A DNA stretch of 36,440 nt from a virus: positions 1 to 36,440 of IMG/VR virus record IMGVR_UViG_3300021495_000013; one strand, 5' to 3'. The notes beneath the pieces were generated by a model that ran no database searches, had not been told where the DNA came from, and worked only from the letters and a program-made list of their open reading frames with translations. Both the position numbers and the translations under genes were made by a program. Below, in pieces: positions 6,545 through 15,900 of the stretch (positions are counted from its first letter, which is position 1; every line of letters starts with the position of its first letter).

Positions 6545-8104
6545 ATGCCTTTACCAAAACCAGAACATGGTGAGGATAAATCACATTTTATATCACGATG
6601 TATCGAGTTTGTGATGAAAGAAAATCCGGATACACCAGTTGATCAGGCAGCGGCTATGTGCTACACCCAGTGGAGGAATAGAAACAAAACACAGAAGAAA
6701 AACAAGCAAAAAAAGGTTTTGAGAAAGCTAATGGCAAAGCTTGAATTCTATGGTGAGCAAAAAAAAGAATGGGACACATTTTTCGACTACAGTATTAAGA
6801 CAGAGGATGGTTTTCTTCAACTTCCACGTTCAACAGTAATTGTCGGCGATGGAATATATAACGGTGAGTATTTCCCAGCTGAGGAGATAGAAAAAGCATT
6901 CGCATCTATGGATGGACAGCCTTTTAACCTTGACCATAGTGACAAGGTGGAGGATGAAATAGGATACATCCTCGAACCAGTATATAGTCGTGATACTAAG
7001 AAAATGAGTGTCATACCAATATTAAACCTTAACACTGCAAAGGGGAAGGCAGCGCTTTCTTTCATAGAAAACAGACGTAAGGCTGGGAAGACAGCGGAGG
7101 TTAGTGTCGGCGTATGGGTAACTATAAGCAAGGAGAGACTAAATGAGGATGATGAGGAGGAGATACCAGTATGCCGTGACTTGGAGTTTGACCATCTCGC
7201 ACTCGTGACAAGGGGTGCATGTAGCCCTGAGCATGGCGCGGGGATAGGATTATCTGATAATCCTATCATACCATCTAATTTTAATGTTACTTTTGAGGAA
7301 GGAATTAATGCTTTAAGTAAAATAACTAACGAGGAGATTGATATTTCTACTGATACCAATGTGTATAATGGCGATAATTATACAATTTCAACTAATGGTA
7401 CATGGTATGATAATATAAAGAAAAATGATAAGGAAGGTGATATAGTTTTGAAAGAGGAACTTGCTAAATGGGATACCAAATACATTAACGATCTCCCTGA
7501 TGCTGCTTTTGCATACATCGAACCAGGTGGTAAAAAAGACGAAGAAGGCAAAACAGTGCCAAGATCAAAGCGGCATCTTCCACATCACAACATGAACGTC
7601 AAAAAAGGAACAGAGCATGACACCGTTGACATACCACATTTGCGTAATGCACTTGCAAGATTGCCGCAGACGAAGATATCAGAGGCTGCAAAAAAGAAGG
7701 CAAGGGCTCATCTGATACGTCATGCAAAAGCACTCGGAGTTGGAAAATATGATGAGGATGAAAAACCTGATACTATAAAAAAAGAAATGGAGGTAGATGA
7801 AAAAATGGCAGAGGAAGAAGTTGTAGAGGAGACAACTGAGGAGCAACCTCAAGAGGAAGAGCAAACTCAACCTCAAGAGGAAGAAACAAAGGTTGAGGAG
7901 AAAAAAGAAGACGACAACACTATTGAACAACTAAAAAAAGAAATCGAGGAACTGAAAAAACAGCTTGCGGAGAGAAAAAGCCTCAAGAAAACAGAAGAAA
8001 AGGAGGATCTTGAGGATAAAAAAACAATGCTTCGCAAAGCTGGTATAGAATGGCTAAAAAAAGCAGCAAAACAAAACGTTGTTTTAGAATGGAGAGAAAA
8101 CTAA
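6545..8104 (+). CDS. Prohead protease fused to scaffold
   Basis: This 519-residue fusion has several parts. The N-terminus (PLPKPEHGEDKSHFISRC) is a motif often seen ahead of phage proteases. Residues of about 60-240 form the protease: FNLDHS, VGYI-like text, KTAEVSVGVWV and DFDHLALVTRGAC-type residues (FDHLALVTRGACSPEHG) give the His and Ser motifs of the prohead protease fold. A linker and a RHLPHHNMNVK/HLRNALARLPQT domain follow. The end is an acidic, Glu/Gln-rich, coiled-coil scaffold. The ATG at 6545 is preferred to 6533 because GGGAGGATGAT lies at proper distance. It ends 20 bases before the capsid gene. Confidence 0.9.
   Translation: MPLPKPEHGEDKSHFISRCIEFVMKENPDTPVDQAAAMCYTQWRNRNKTQKKNKQKKVLRKLMAKLEFYGEQKKEWDTFFDYSIKTEDGFLQLPRSTVIVGDGIYNGEYFPAEEIEKAFASMDGQPFNLDHSDKVEDEIGYILEPVYSRDTKKMSVIPILNLNTAKGKAALSFIENRRKAGKTAEVSVGVWVTISKERLNEDDEEEIPVCRDLEFDHLALVTRGACSPEHGAGIGLSDNPIIPSNFNVTFEEGINALSKITNEEIDISTDTNVYNGDNYTISTNGTWYDNIKKNDKEGDIVLKEELAKWDTKYINDLPDAAFAYIEPGGKKDEEGKTVPRSKRHLPHHNMNVKKGTEHDTVDIPHLRNALARLPQTKISEAAKKKARAHLIRHAKALGVGKYDEDEKPDTIKKEMEVDEKMAEEEVVEETTEEQPQEEEQTQPQEEETKVEEKKEDDNTIEQLKKEIEELKKQLAERKSLKKTEEKEDLEDKKTMLRKAGIEWLKKAAKQNVVLEWREN
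7805..8104 (+). CDS. Probable nested scaffold protein (internal start)
   Basis: Inside the protease gene, an in-frame ATG at 7805 is preceded by GGAGGT (7789-7794). It would give a 99-residue protein consisting only of the acidic linker (EEEVVEETTEEQPQEEE) and the coiled coil (IEQLKKEIEELKKQLAERK). This matches the known lambda C/Nu3 arrangement, in which scaffold is made from an internal start. A second possible internal start is TTG 7448, after AAGGTGAT. The arrangement is seen in the DNA; its use is inferred. Confidence 0.5.
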   Translation: MAEEEVVEETTEEQPQEEEQTQPQEEETKVEEKKEDDNTIEQLKKEIEELKKQLAERKSLKKTEEKEDLEDKKTMLRKAGIEWLKKAAKQNVVLEWREN

Positions 8105-8124
8105 AAAAGGGTGGTGATAGAAAA

Positions 8125-9048
8125 ATGGAAAGTATAAAAGAATTAACAGCTGGTTCAAATATAGATGCTTGGGATACAAATTATCTTCCGCCTGAGGAAT
8201 GGGCACATGAGATATTCACAGACGCTGAGAAAAATGCTGTCATGTTAAAATATGTAAACAGATATGACAGCCCAAGGAAGATCACAATACCAGTGAGACA
8301 AATCCAGGCATCAGAGTGGACAAGCACTGTTGGTGCAAACGTGTTCACAGCATCAAGTAGTGCTTCTACACAGTATGATGCAACTGGTATAGCACTTGAC
8401 CCAGTGGAATACAGAACATATATGCCAATAGCGAGAAAAAGTATCGAGGAGGCTACATGGAGCGTTGAGGCAGATGTAAGAAAAAGACTGGCACAAAGAG
8501 CAGCTTTGAAATTAGACACTGAGATATGGACATGCCTTGACAGCAACGGCCTATCAAGTGGAAAATATCAGGCTGGTGGAGAAAGCCTTGACAAAACCAA
8601 CACCAGCAACGCGGTAGACTATGGCACAGCATTAACCGTTGAAAACATAGTAGACGCAATCTATAATATTAGAAGCACAGCATACAATGCCCCTGAATAC
8701 ATCCCAGATGTATGTGTAATCACGCCTGGGATGATGAAGGGGTTGATGAAGGAGAGCACGGTTATCAGCGCAGCAGAGTATGGTGGACGTGCACCATTGA
8801 GCAGTGGTGTATTGTCTGAGATGCTTGGACTTGACTTCGTAATAAGTAGCAATGTTCCACAGGATAGCGGCAGCACAGATATTGGTCTTGTATTCGCAAG
8901 CCCTGTCTATTTCGTGGGTAATGTTCCGCATGAGTTCGAAATAGCATCTGAGCTGAGAAGAGAAACCGATGAGGTATGCTTCTTCGTAAAGGTCAAATGC
9001 GCCTTCGCAGTAGGGGACAAAGACGGCGGAGCAGTATTATACACATAA
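8125..9048 (+). CDS. Major capsid protein, HK97 fold
   Basis: The shell protein has 307 residues. The start at 8125 follows GGGTGGTGAT. A longer frame from 8050 overlaps the protease gene and is rejected. Features typical of the HK97 fold are an N-arm (LPPEEWAHEIFTDAEKNA), an E-loop-like section with KITIPVRQIQASEW, a spine helix (VEADVRKRLAQRAALKLD), an A-domain with PDVCVITPGMMKGL, and a C-terminal ALYFVG-like strand seen as FASPVYFVGN, then DEVCFFVKVKCAFAVGDKDGG. A separate scaffold and protease upstream agree. A terminator-like hairpin follows. Confidence 0.93.
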   Translation: MESIKELTAGSNIDAWDTNYLPPEEWAHEIFTDAEKNAVMLKYVNRYDSPRKITIPVRQIQASEWTSTVGANVFTASSSASTQYDATGIALDPVEYRTYMPIARKSIEEATWSVEADVRKRLAQRAALKLDTEIWTCLDSNGLSSGKYQAGGESLDKTNTSNAVDYGTALTVENIVDAIYNIRSTAYNAPEYIPDVCVITPGMMKGLMKESTVISAAEYGGRAPLSSGVLSEMLGLDFVISSNVPQDSGSTDIGLVFASPVYFVGNVPHEFEIASELRRETDEVCFFVKVKCAFAVGDKDGGAVLYT

Positions 9049-9099
9049 AGCTAAAAAATATTTTAAAATATTTTTTTCAAAAATAATATTTCATAACAT

Positions 9100-9127
9100 T
9101 AGGGGGATGATTTTGTTTTATCCCCTA
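9100..9127 (+). terminator. Hairpin after the capsid gene
   Basis: TAGGGGGAT (9100-9108) pairs with ATCCCCTA (9120-9127), with one extra G. T-rich sequence follows (TTATTTCTATTT). It sits 50 bases after the major capsid stop, a place where many tailed viruses attenuate transcription. An AT-only palindrome (AAAATATTTT twice) lies just before it. Confidence 0.55.
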
Positions 9128-9151
9128 TTATTTCTATTTAGGTGATGTTCT

Positions 9152-9370
9152 ATGAGGGTAAAACTACGGGATGGTATAAAACGCTGGCGTTTCAACGACT
9201 GGTCTATCAAACGTGGAGAGATAAAAGAATGCCCCAGAGAGGTTTTTGAGCTATCAAATGGACGTCTTGAAATAGTAAAAACCGGTAAGAAAAAAAAGAT
9301 CAAAAAAACAGATGATGAGGTTGTTGAAAAACCTATAGAGTTGAATGAAGATGAAATACAAGTGCGTTAA
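9152..9370 (+). CDS. Small basic protein after capsid
   Basis: This 72-residue protein starts MRVKLRDGIKRWRFNDWSIK and ends with a Lys-run and acidic tail (KTGKKKKIKK, then ELNEDEIQVR). GGTGATG precedes the ATG. Small proteins here in related genomes are often head-fibre or connector accessories; this one has no clear family. Its last 20 bases overlap the next small ORF. Confidence 0.75.
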   Translation: MRVKLRDGIKRWRFNDWSIKRGEIKECPREVFELSNGRLEIVKTGKKKKIKKTDDEVVEKPIELNEDEIQVR

Positions 9371-9482
9371 ACCATTTGGGGTTTTTAAAAAAAACCAGAT
9401 AATAGACACCAGCAACAATCCAGAATATGAGAAAATTATCATGGAGAATATACAAAATTTCAAGGTTTTGAGGTTGTTATAA
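9351..9482 (+). CDS. Short ORF coupled to the connector gene
   Basis: This 43-residue protein (MKYKCVKPFGVFKKNQIIDT...) overlaps the previous gene by 20 bases and ends one base before the connector start at 9484. The start follows GAATGAAGATG, a weak site, so translational coupling is likely. The KCVKPFGVFKKNQII pattern resembles the short SH3-like strands seen in small phage proteins. It is supported mainly by tight packing on both sides. Confidence 0.6.
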   Translation: MKYKCVKPFGVFKKNQIIDTSNNPEYEKIIMENIQNFKVLRLL

Positions 9483-9483
9483 A

Positions 9484-10104
9484 ATGCTCACAACACCTGG
9501 AAAAATAAGGGATGTGATGGGGCTTCATGATGATGTTGGCATAGATGACAGCCAAATCATTTCATTGATTAAGGTTGCTCAGGAGATCATAAAAAAAGAC
9601 CTGTTTATATATCATTATGATGAGACACCCGGTGACAACCCAGACACAGGCGCTTCTTGGGATGGAAGCAATACAAGGTTTCAGATTGAGTATCCTATCA
9701 TGGATGCAGATTTTGATGGCGATGTTGATGGTGATGATGTAACAGGATATTGGATAAGCAGCAGTTACACACCCAGTAGTTGTAGTATTAGTGTTGTTAA
9801 CTCACGATATGGCCTTGTAGACATATACCAGTCTGATGGTAGCACTCCAATTCCATCTGACGCGGAGGATGTATTCGTAACATATTATTCTATGGATGTT
9901 GTCCCATCTGACCAGCAGCTTGAGGAGCTTTGCACATATCTAACAGCGCATCTGGTAGAGCTTCGTCTTACTGAGCCAAGGCATATTTCTATCGCTGACT
10001 TGGAGAGTAATAAACGGTTTATAGAATTGCGTAGCACACGTTATTATGAGATTTATAAAAACCTTCTAAGCACACTTCGTAAACCACTTATAAGAGGCAC
10101 ATAA
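9484..10104 (+). CDS. Head-tail connector (adaptor) protein
   Basis: The 206 residues begin with an adaptor-like helical part (LTTPGKIRDVMGLHDDVGIDDSQIISLIKVAQEII). This is followed by an inserted beta domain with Asp-rich loops (DADFDGDVDGDD), which could bind calcium. The C-terminal helices (DQQLEELCTYLTAHLVELRL) return to the adaptor pattern. Such proteins attach beneath the portal. The position after the capsid gene is classic. The Asp-rich insert makes it longer than most gp6-like adaptors. The family assignment is from pattern and order. Confidence 0.75.
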   Translation: MLTTPGKIRDVMGLHDDVGIDDSQIISLIKVAQEIIKKDLFIYHYDETPGDNPDTGASWDGSNTRFQIEYPIMDADFDGDVDGDDVTGYWISSSYTPSSCSISVVNSRYGLVDIYQSDGSTPIPSDAEDVFVTYYSMDVVPSDQQLEELCTYLTAHLVELRLTEPRHISIADLESNKRFIELRSTRYYEIYKNLLSTLRKPLIRGT

Positions 10105-10109
10105 AAAAC

Positions 10110-10550
10110 ATGTTTGACCCACGAAATGATATCAAAGGTTTGTTTACAAACAATCGCATATCAGCATCTGACAAGTATGGTAATAATGATTATGTAGAGA
10201 TTGTTATCGGGCATTGGAAAAACCAGTCTGAACGGGAGATAAGATATGCTGGTGTTCTCTTCCTCGAAGACCCTCGTTGTATTCTTGAGGATGCAACCAT
10301 CGGCGGAGACAGGACTGAGTATACACTCATAGTTGACGCTAACCTTTTTATTAGGAAGAAGAAAAATATAAGGGATTATTGGAGTTTTGTTAACTCTGTG
10401 GTGAACACATTTGAAACAACCATACGCACAAACAGGGCAAATCTTAGTAGTTGTGATGATTGTATTGTTACAAATGTTCTTAGTCCGCCATCTGAGAGCG
10501 GATATTTCTACCGCAGAGTTATAGAAATCACTTGTAAAAAAATAAGCTAA
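10110..10550 (+). CDS. Probable neck or tail-terminator protein
   Basis: This 146-residue soluble alpha/beta protein lies between the connector and tail tube genes, where head-closure and tail-terminator proteins are encoded. It has strands (YVEIVIGHW, TEYTLIVDANLFI) and a helix with RDYWSFVNSVVNTFETTI, followed by GYFYRRVIEITC. The overall order resembles tail-terminator proteins, but no sequence motif proves it. No clear ribosome site is seen in the five bases between it and the connector, so it may be coupled. Confidence 0.6.
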   Translation: MFDPRNDIKGLFTNNRISASDKYGNNDYVEIVIGHWKNQSEREIRYAGVLFLEDPRCILEDATIGGDRTEYTLIVDANLFIRKKKNIRDYWSFVNSVVNTFETTIRTNRANLSSCDDCIVTNVLSPPSESGYFYRRVIEITCKKIS

Positions 10551-10579
10551 AAAAAATTTGGAGGAGGTAGGAGAAGAAA

Positions 10580-10789
10580 ATGGTTTTGAAAACATGGAGA
10601 ACAAGAACTATAAAACTAATTGGCGATAAGCCTATTGTATTAGCAAGCGGTGCATTCACAACAGGATCATTGGCAAGTAGTAGCACCTATGATCCAACAT
10701 CTACTACGGATATACACTGCGATGCATATATAGCTATTGATTGCAATGGGACAACCTATTATATACCATTGTATAACAGCACCGCATAA
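10580..10789 (+). CDS. Small beta-rich protein before the tail tube
   Basis: This 69-residue protein has a very strong GGAGGAGGTAGGAG ribosome region. It is Ser/Thr-rich (ASGAFTTGSLASSSTYDPTS) and ends in strands IDCNGTTYYIPLYNSTA. Similar in style to the 65-residue protein at 6304. The high predicted expression and lack of charge suggest a structural component, perhaps a decoration protein of the head or tail. No family was recognised. Confidence 0.75.
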   Translation: MVLKTWRTRTIKLIGDKPIVLASGAFTTGSLASSSTYDPTSTTDIHCDAYIAIDCNGTTYYIPLYNSTA

Positions 10790-10842
10790 AAACAATAAAT
10801 GTTTTATTATAATAATTTTAAAAGAAGGGGGATGATAAAAAT

Positions 10843-11766
10843 ATGGCAATAACAACAGGACATGGAGGAGATCTCGAATATATCGCAGTGGATACAAGCA
10901 GCCCTTATGGGTTGCCAAGCAGTGGCACATTGCAGATACCATCTGATAGCATCATCAGCGTAGAGCTCACTGGTAGCAACGGCGGAGAGATATTGTTTTC
11001 TACAAATGATTATGACGGTATTGACACAGTCACTGGTCTTGAGGAATACACGTTAACCTTTGAATATGTGCTGCAGCGACATGAGGATACAGGATCTGGT
11101 CACACGTTGGCTAATAGTATAGAGTATAACGCTGTGAATAGAAGCAATGGACAACCAGCAAAACTATGCTTTGTATATGAGACAAACGGTGATGCTTTTG
11201 AAATACGTGGGGCGGTATGCAACAGTTTTTCTATATCTGGGCGTGCTGGTGAGAAGATAATCTGCAGAGCGGAATACTATGCCACAGATGTAGTCCCAGC
11301 GGATAGCACAAGTGGTCTTACAAACTATGATAGTTTGACAGCATCAGATACTATTGGCAACACCTATGAGAAATTCACAGGTGTAGCAGTGTCAAGATCA
11401 GGTTCATGGGCTGCTGGTGTAAACAATTTCAGCTTTGAAATAGTAAATAATGCAGAGCGTGTTTATACGGTTGGTAGTGCAACAGCATCGGATATTGTCT
11501 GTGGAAAACAGGAAATCAGAGGCAGCGTTGACATATTGCTTAATGATGGTGGTATGGATGATTGGAATGAGATGGCAGATGCCACTGAGCAGAACATAGT
11601 ATTCGCATCTGGCAACAGCACTGCATCTGGTGATGTGTCTATGAAATGGACGTTTACAAACGCGTTGTATACTAATTTCCCACTTGCTTATAAGGCTGAT
11701 GATGCCTATATCGTGAGCGGTGTTGACTGGATAGCGGAGACGGTTTCACTTGCTGCATATAGCTAA
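10843..11766 (+). CDS. Major tail tube protein
   Basis: The 307-residue product has the features of a siphovirus tube protein: Gly/Ser/Thr-rich, beta-strand dominated, and an N-terminal MAITTGHGGDLEYIAVD. A central YTLTFEYVLQ, then FEIRGAVCNSFSISGRAGEKI, and later SGDVSMKWTFTNALYTNF and DWIAETVSLAAYS follow the two-lobed pattern of tube subunits. AAGGGGGATGAT gives a strong start. It lies before the chaperone and tape-measure genes, as expected. The tail is therefore probably long and non-contractile, since no sheath gene is seen. Confidence 0.88.
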   Translation: MAITTGHGGDLEYIAVDTSSPYGLPSSGTLQIPSDSIISVELTGSNGGEILFSTNDYDGIDTVTGLEEYTLTFEYVLQRHEDTGSGHTLANSIEYNAVNRSNGQPAKLCFVYETNGDAFEIRGAVCNSFSISGRAGEKIICRAEYYATDVVPADSTSGLTNYDSLTASDTIGNTYEKFTGVAVSRSGSWAAGVNNFSFEIVNNAERVYTVGSATASDIVCGKQEIRGSVDILLNDGGMDDWNEMADATEQNIVFASGNSTASGDVSMKWTFTNALYTNFPLAYKADDAYIVSGVDWIAETVSLAAYS

Positions 11767-11826
11767 AACATTTTTTTCTTTTAATTTTTTAAAGAAAAAA
11801 TAATATTATAAGGAGGTAAAGAAAAC

Positions 11827-11997
11827 ATGGCAAAGGTTCTATGGAGAGGAAAGAATAAAAAAGATGGAGAGCTGCAGTTGGAACAGTTTATAAAACCAGC
11901 TGATCCAAATGCAAGGTTGGAGAAAGATAAGGATGGGACATGGATAATAATAGGAAATGCTGTTATGGGTAGCAAGCCAGTTGTTGTGAAAAAATGA
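11827..11997 (+). CDS. Small basic protein after tail tube
   Basis: This 56-residue protein (MAKVLWRGKNKKDGELQLEQ...) starts after AAGGAGGT (11811-11817). It is Lys-rich and ends PVVVKK. Its stop overlaps the next start (ATGA). A hairpin of TTTTTTTCTTT and AAAGAAAAAA lies in the gap before it. No family is recognised, but the strong ribosome site and tight coupling favour a real gene. Confidence 0.7.
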   Translation: MAKVLWRGKNKKDGELQLEQFIKPADPNARLEKDKDGTWIIIGNAVMGSKPVVVKK

Positions 11998-12173
11998 TAA
12001 CAGATGATATAAGTTTAGAACAGCTCATAAGGCTGTTGGAAAAACTCGGAGTTGATGTTGATAACAGTCAAACATTTGGATTGTCTGAGGAGATAATCCT
12101 CGAAGTATATGATAAAAACACTGGAAAACTAAAACAAAGAAAGGTTATAAAAAACAATAGGGAGGTTGGATAA
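11994..12173 (+). CDS. Small coupled tail-region protein
   Basis: This 59-residue protein (MITDDISLEQLIRLLEKLGV...) overlaps the preceding stop by four bases. It has an amphipathic helix (SLEQLIRLLEKLG) and then two strands with IILEVYDKNTGKLKQRKVIK. The sequence GGGAGGTTGGAT at its own end is the ribosome site of the next gene. The function is unknown; adjacency to tail genes suggests an assembly factor. Confidence 0.65.
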   Translation: MITDDISLEQLIRLLEKLGVDVDNSQTFGLSEEIILEVYDKNTGKLKQRKVIKNNREVG

Positions 12174-12178
12174 AAAAT

Positions 12179-12556
12179 ATGATTACGAATGCTGGTATGG
12201 CTGAGGTAGCAGGTCTTATAGGAACTGATACACAGGGTGATGTTACAGCTTTCGATTATATTGCCATTGGAACTGGGACAACAGCGCCCAGTGCCACTCA
12301 GACTGCTCTTGTATCTGAGCAGCAGCGTGCAGCGGCAACGGGGACAAGAGTAACCACATCGGTAACTAATGATACGTTGCAGCTTGTAAAAGATGCCTTC
12401 TCATTTTCTGGTAGCTATGCGATTACTGAGGTTGGCGTGTTCAATTCAAGCAGCGGTGGGACAATGCTAAGCAGGTCTACCTTTAATGCTGTTAATGTTA
12501 CAGCGAATGATACATTGAAGGTTACTGTGAAGATACAGGTGAAACAGGGAACATAA
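12179..12556 (+). CDS. Tail or baseplate beta-protein
   Basis: This 125-residue protein has the pattern MITNAGMAEVAGLIG...FDYIAIGTGTTAPSATQTALVSEQ...YAITEVGVFNSSSGGTMLSRSTF. It matches a widely seen phage tail-fibre-associated domain (IAIGTG-TALxxE and ITEVGVFN motifs). Such domains occur in fibre or collar proteins. It follows AGGGAGGTTGG. A T-rich stretch lies after the stop. The family resemblance is clear by eye; the precise place in the virion is not. Confidence 0.75.
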   Translation: MITNAGMAEVAGLIGTDTQGDVTAFDYIAIGTGTTAPSATQTALVSEQQRAAATGTRVTTSVTNDTLQLVKDAFSFSGSYAITEVGVFNSSSGGTMLSRSTFNAVNVTANDTLKVTVKIQVKQGT

Positions 12557-12611
12557 GTATTTTTTTTATTTTTTTTATACCCAGAAAAAGTTTTTTGGGT
12601 GAAAAAAGACT

Positions 12612-12938
12612 ATGGCGTTTAATAGACAATTGTTTGATAGTATTAATCGTAAGTATAAAAAGGCTCATGATGAGATAACAGACTTGTATTATAACCAGGG
12701 GAAGCTGAGTAAGGAACAGTTTGAGATACTTCATGAGCTTGTATGGCTGCTTCATGAGAAAGAACGTTATGACAATGGTTTCTATGCTGATCATGAGCTA
12801 CCAGATGATGAAATACAAAAACTGATACAAAGCCAGGATTTTAAAGAAAGAATAGATTATCTTAATAAGAGAATACCAGAACTGTTGTTTTTAAAACAAG
12901 AGAAATGTAAAGATTTTAAATATAGTTTTGAAAAATAG
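12612..12938 (+). CDS. Helical protein upstream of the fibre gene
   Basis: This 108-residue charged helical protein (FDSINRKYKKAHDEITDLYY...ILHELVWLLHEKERYDNGF...LPDDEIQKLIQSQDF) has no recognised family. GGGTGAAAAAAG precedes the start. It has no cysteine, signal or membrane span. It is placed just before the giant repeat protein, so it may be a fibre-assembly helper, by analogy with other virus fibre genes. That is inference only. Confidence 0.7.
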   Translation: MAFNRQLFDSINRKYKKAHDEITDLYYNQGKLSKEQFEILHELVWLLHEKERYDNGFYADHELPDDEIQKLIQSQDFKERIDYLNKRIPELLFLKQEKCKDFKYSFEK

Positions 12939-12966
12939 TTTTTTTCTTTTTTTTGGTTGATAATAT

Positions 12967-15900
12967 ATGGCTCAAGGGATAGAACCTGTTACACGGACAG
13001 AAATAACACCATCTACTACATGGTCGTGGGTAGATGTAGATGTAAGTAGTTATGTTGATGCTGGGAATACAGCAGGGGTGATACTTGAAATAGAAAACAC
13101 ATCCGATAGTAGTCAAGGAACAATTGGGGTTAGAAAAAATGGATCAACAGATACATTATGTCATAGAATATGGTATACATCTCACACGTTTATAGCAATT
13201 GGCGTGGATGGAAATGATATTTTCGAAGCATATATATCATCAAGCTCAAATATAAACATATATATCGTTGGATATATACCCAGCGAGGCAGGGAGTTTTC
13301 TAACAAACATTAGCAATGTAACACCAACAACATACAATACATATGTAGATGTAGATATTTCCTCGATAACAGGAACAGACACAGCAAAAATAGTCTTTTT
13401 AATAGTTGATGCAGATATATCTTCTACACCACAATATTTTCATGTTAGAGAAAACGGTTCAACATTAGATATAAAAGGAAATATACGTGCAGATTTATCA
13501 TATTTTGGAGCAATCACATCCGTGGATGCAAATGAAATATTTGAAGCATATGTAGACGAGGCAGGAATAGATATATATGTTACAGGTTGGATAAAAACAG
13601 GATATGCTGAGAGCTGGGCTGATCCAAAAGATTACTCAACAGCGACAACAGGAAGCTATGTGGATACAGATGTTAGCGCTGATGTCCCAAGTGGTAGCAA
13701 TGGTGTCCTTGCATATATGAAAAACGAATATACACAGGCATATGGTATAAGAAAAAATGGGGAAACATATGACAACTATTATGATGCAGCTACTCCAGGA
13801 TATCTTTTTTGTGCAGTAGATGCTAATAGGATACTTGAGCAGAAAATAGAAACAACATTTCTTGATTTATATATATTTGGTTATGTAACAACAGCTGGTG
13901 TTGCATATACACAAAATATTACTGAGATAATAGGCTTGGCTATTTCAAATTTTCTTAATCCACAAATTGTTAGAAAAGAATTTCTCACACTTGATGATTT
14001 TAGATTACTTACAACATCATTATTTAGACAAGAGTTATTAGGATTAATTGATAGTTCAAGTTATACTAAAATAATGCCTCAAGAAATCTCTGAAAACCTT
14101 GCAATCATTGACAGCAAAACCAGGCAGATAAATAAAAACATAACACAGACAATAAACCTCATAGACACATGCAGTAAAACCATATCAAAGACAACCGATG
14201 AGCTAATAGAACTTCTGGATAATGTTTTTAAAACACCAACAATACAAATCAGTGAAAACCTTGCAATCACAGAACAAATAATAAACAAAATATCTATTCT
14301 AAAATCTGAAATAATCAATTTAAAAGACAACTACATAAAAACAACATATAAAACAATAACAGAGCTATTAAACCTTCTTGATAGCATTATAAAAACAACA
14401 TTTATCCTAAAAACAGAGGATATAGGATTAACCGATACAGTCACAGCTCTTAAAAGCATCACACAACCAGAAATACTCAGTTTGCTTGATAAAAAAACAT
14501 TACAACCGATACTGTTAAAAATAGAAAAACTTGGACTATATGATACTATTTTGAAAACAACAGCTTTTGAAAAAACAGACACAATAGGTTTGTCTGATCA
14601 AAAACAGCTTACAATGTCAAAAGAAACACTTGAACAGATAAAAATCCTGGAAAACACCTATAACCAACCAGGGAAGACAATAGAGGAAAAAATAGATATT
14701 ATAACACAAATCATTAGAGATATACTTATAGAACAAGTTGAAAAAATAGAAATTGATGATAATGTTTATAAGACAGTTTCACAAACCCTAACCGAGATAT
14801 TTACTATTGTTGAACAAATCTCTATAACAACAGGACTAACCAAAAGAGAAATACTTGGTATTGTTGATAGTTTGTTGAAAAAACCTGATAAGGTAGATGT
14901 TGAAAAACTTGGGTTGAAAGATACTATTTTTAAAGATGTTGTGAGAATATTCACAGAATTAATAGACCTGGTTGACACGGTTGAAAAGGTTAAACATGCC
15001 ACAAAAATATTCATAGAAACAGTTGGACTTGTTGATAGTTATATCAAACAAAAACAGATAACCAAGATGGAAATACTCAGCATGATTGACAGCATTAGAC
15101 GGGATATAACACTTGACAGATTTGAAATACTTAGCCTGGTTGACAGCAAAGTTTTTGACTATACAAAAACCCTAAATGAAATCCTCAACATTATAGATGG
15201 TGTTGAGACACAGGCGCAGCTGCTTAAAACAGAAAAAATAGAACTAAAAGATTATTACTATAACACACCACAACTTATACGGCTTGAGATAATTGGTATA
15301 ATAGACAGTATTCTTAAAACGATAGATCTTGAAAAAACCGATATACTTGGACTTCTTGATACACAAGAACTAACTCCCATCTTGTTGTTGGAGGAGAAAC
15401 TCATGGTGCTTGAAAACATCTATAATCAGCCTGGGAAAACAGTTGAGGAGAAAATAGCATTCACCACCGAGATTATAAAAAACATTTTTCTGGAAAAATT
15501 TGAAAAAATAGGATTAGAAGAAAACATCTACAAAACATTGTATCAAGTATTATGTGAGACTCTCGCAGTTGTAGAGGTTGTTTCAAAAAAGACAGGACTA
15601 ACCAAGAAAGAAATAATAGGTATTGTTGAAGATGTGTTTAAACAGCTTGGCAAGACAGAGATGGAAAAAATCGGTTTGCTTGATACTGTTATCAAATATG
15701 CTGTATTGTTAAAAACAATTGATGAAACCATTGAGTTAGAAGAAACAGTTAATGTTATAAAATCAATAATGCAGATTGAAAAACTATCACTACTCGAACA
15801 GATTGTTAAAAAAACAAGCCTAACAAAAGAAGAGAAACTTGCACTGATTGATACCATTCATAGAAGAATAAATATTCTCAGGCAGGTTATGCTTGAAACA

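Noticed and set aside
8050-8124. N-terminal extension of the capsid protein
   Set aside because: It overlaps the protease gene and has no ribosome site. GGGTGGTGAT clearly supports 8125.
14000-15860. Minus-strand frames opposite the fibre gene
   Set aside because: They mirror the repeat structure of the plus-strand gene and have no ribosome sites.
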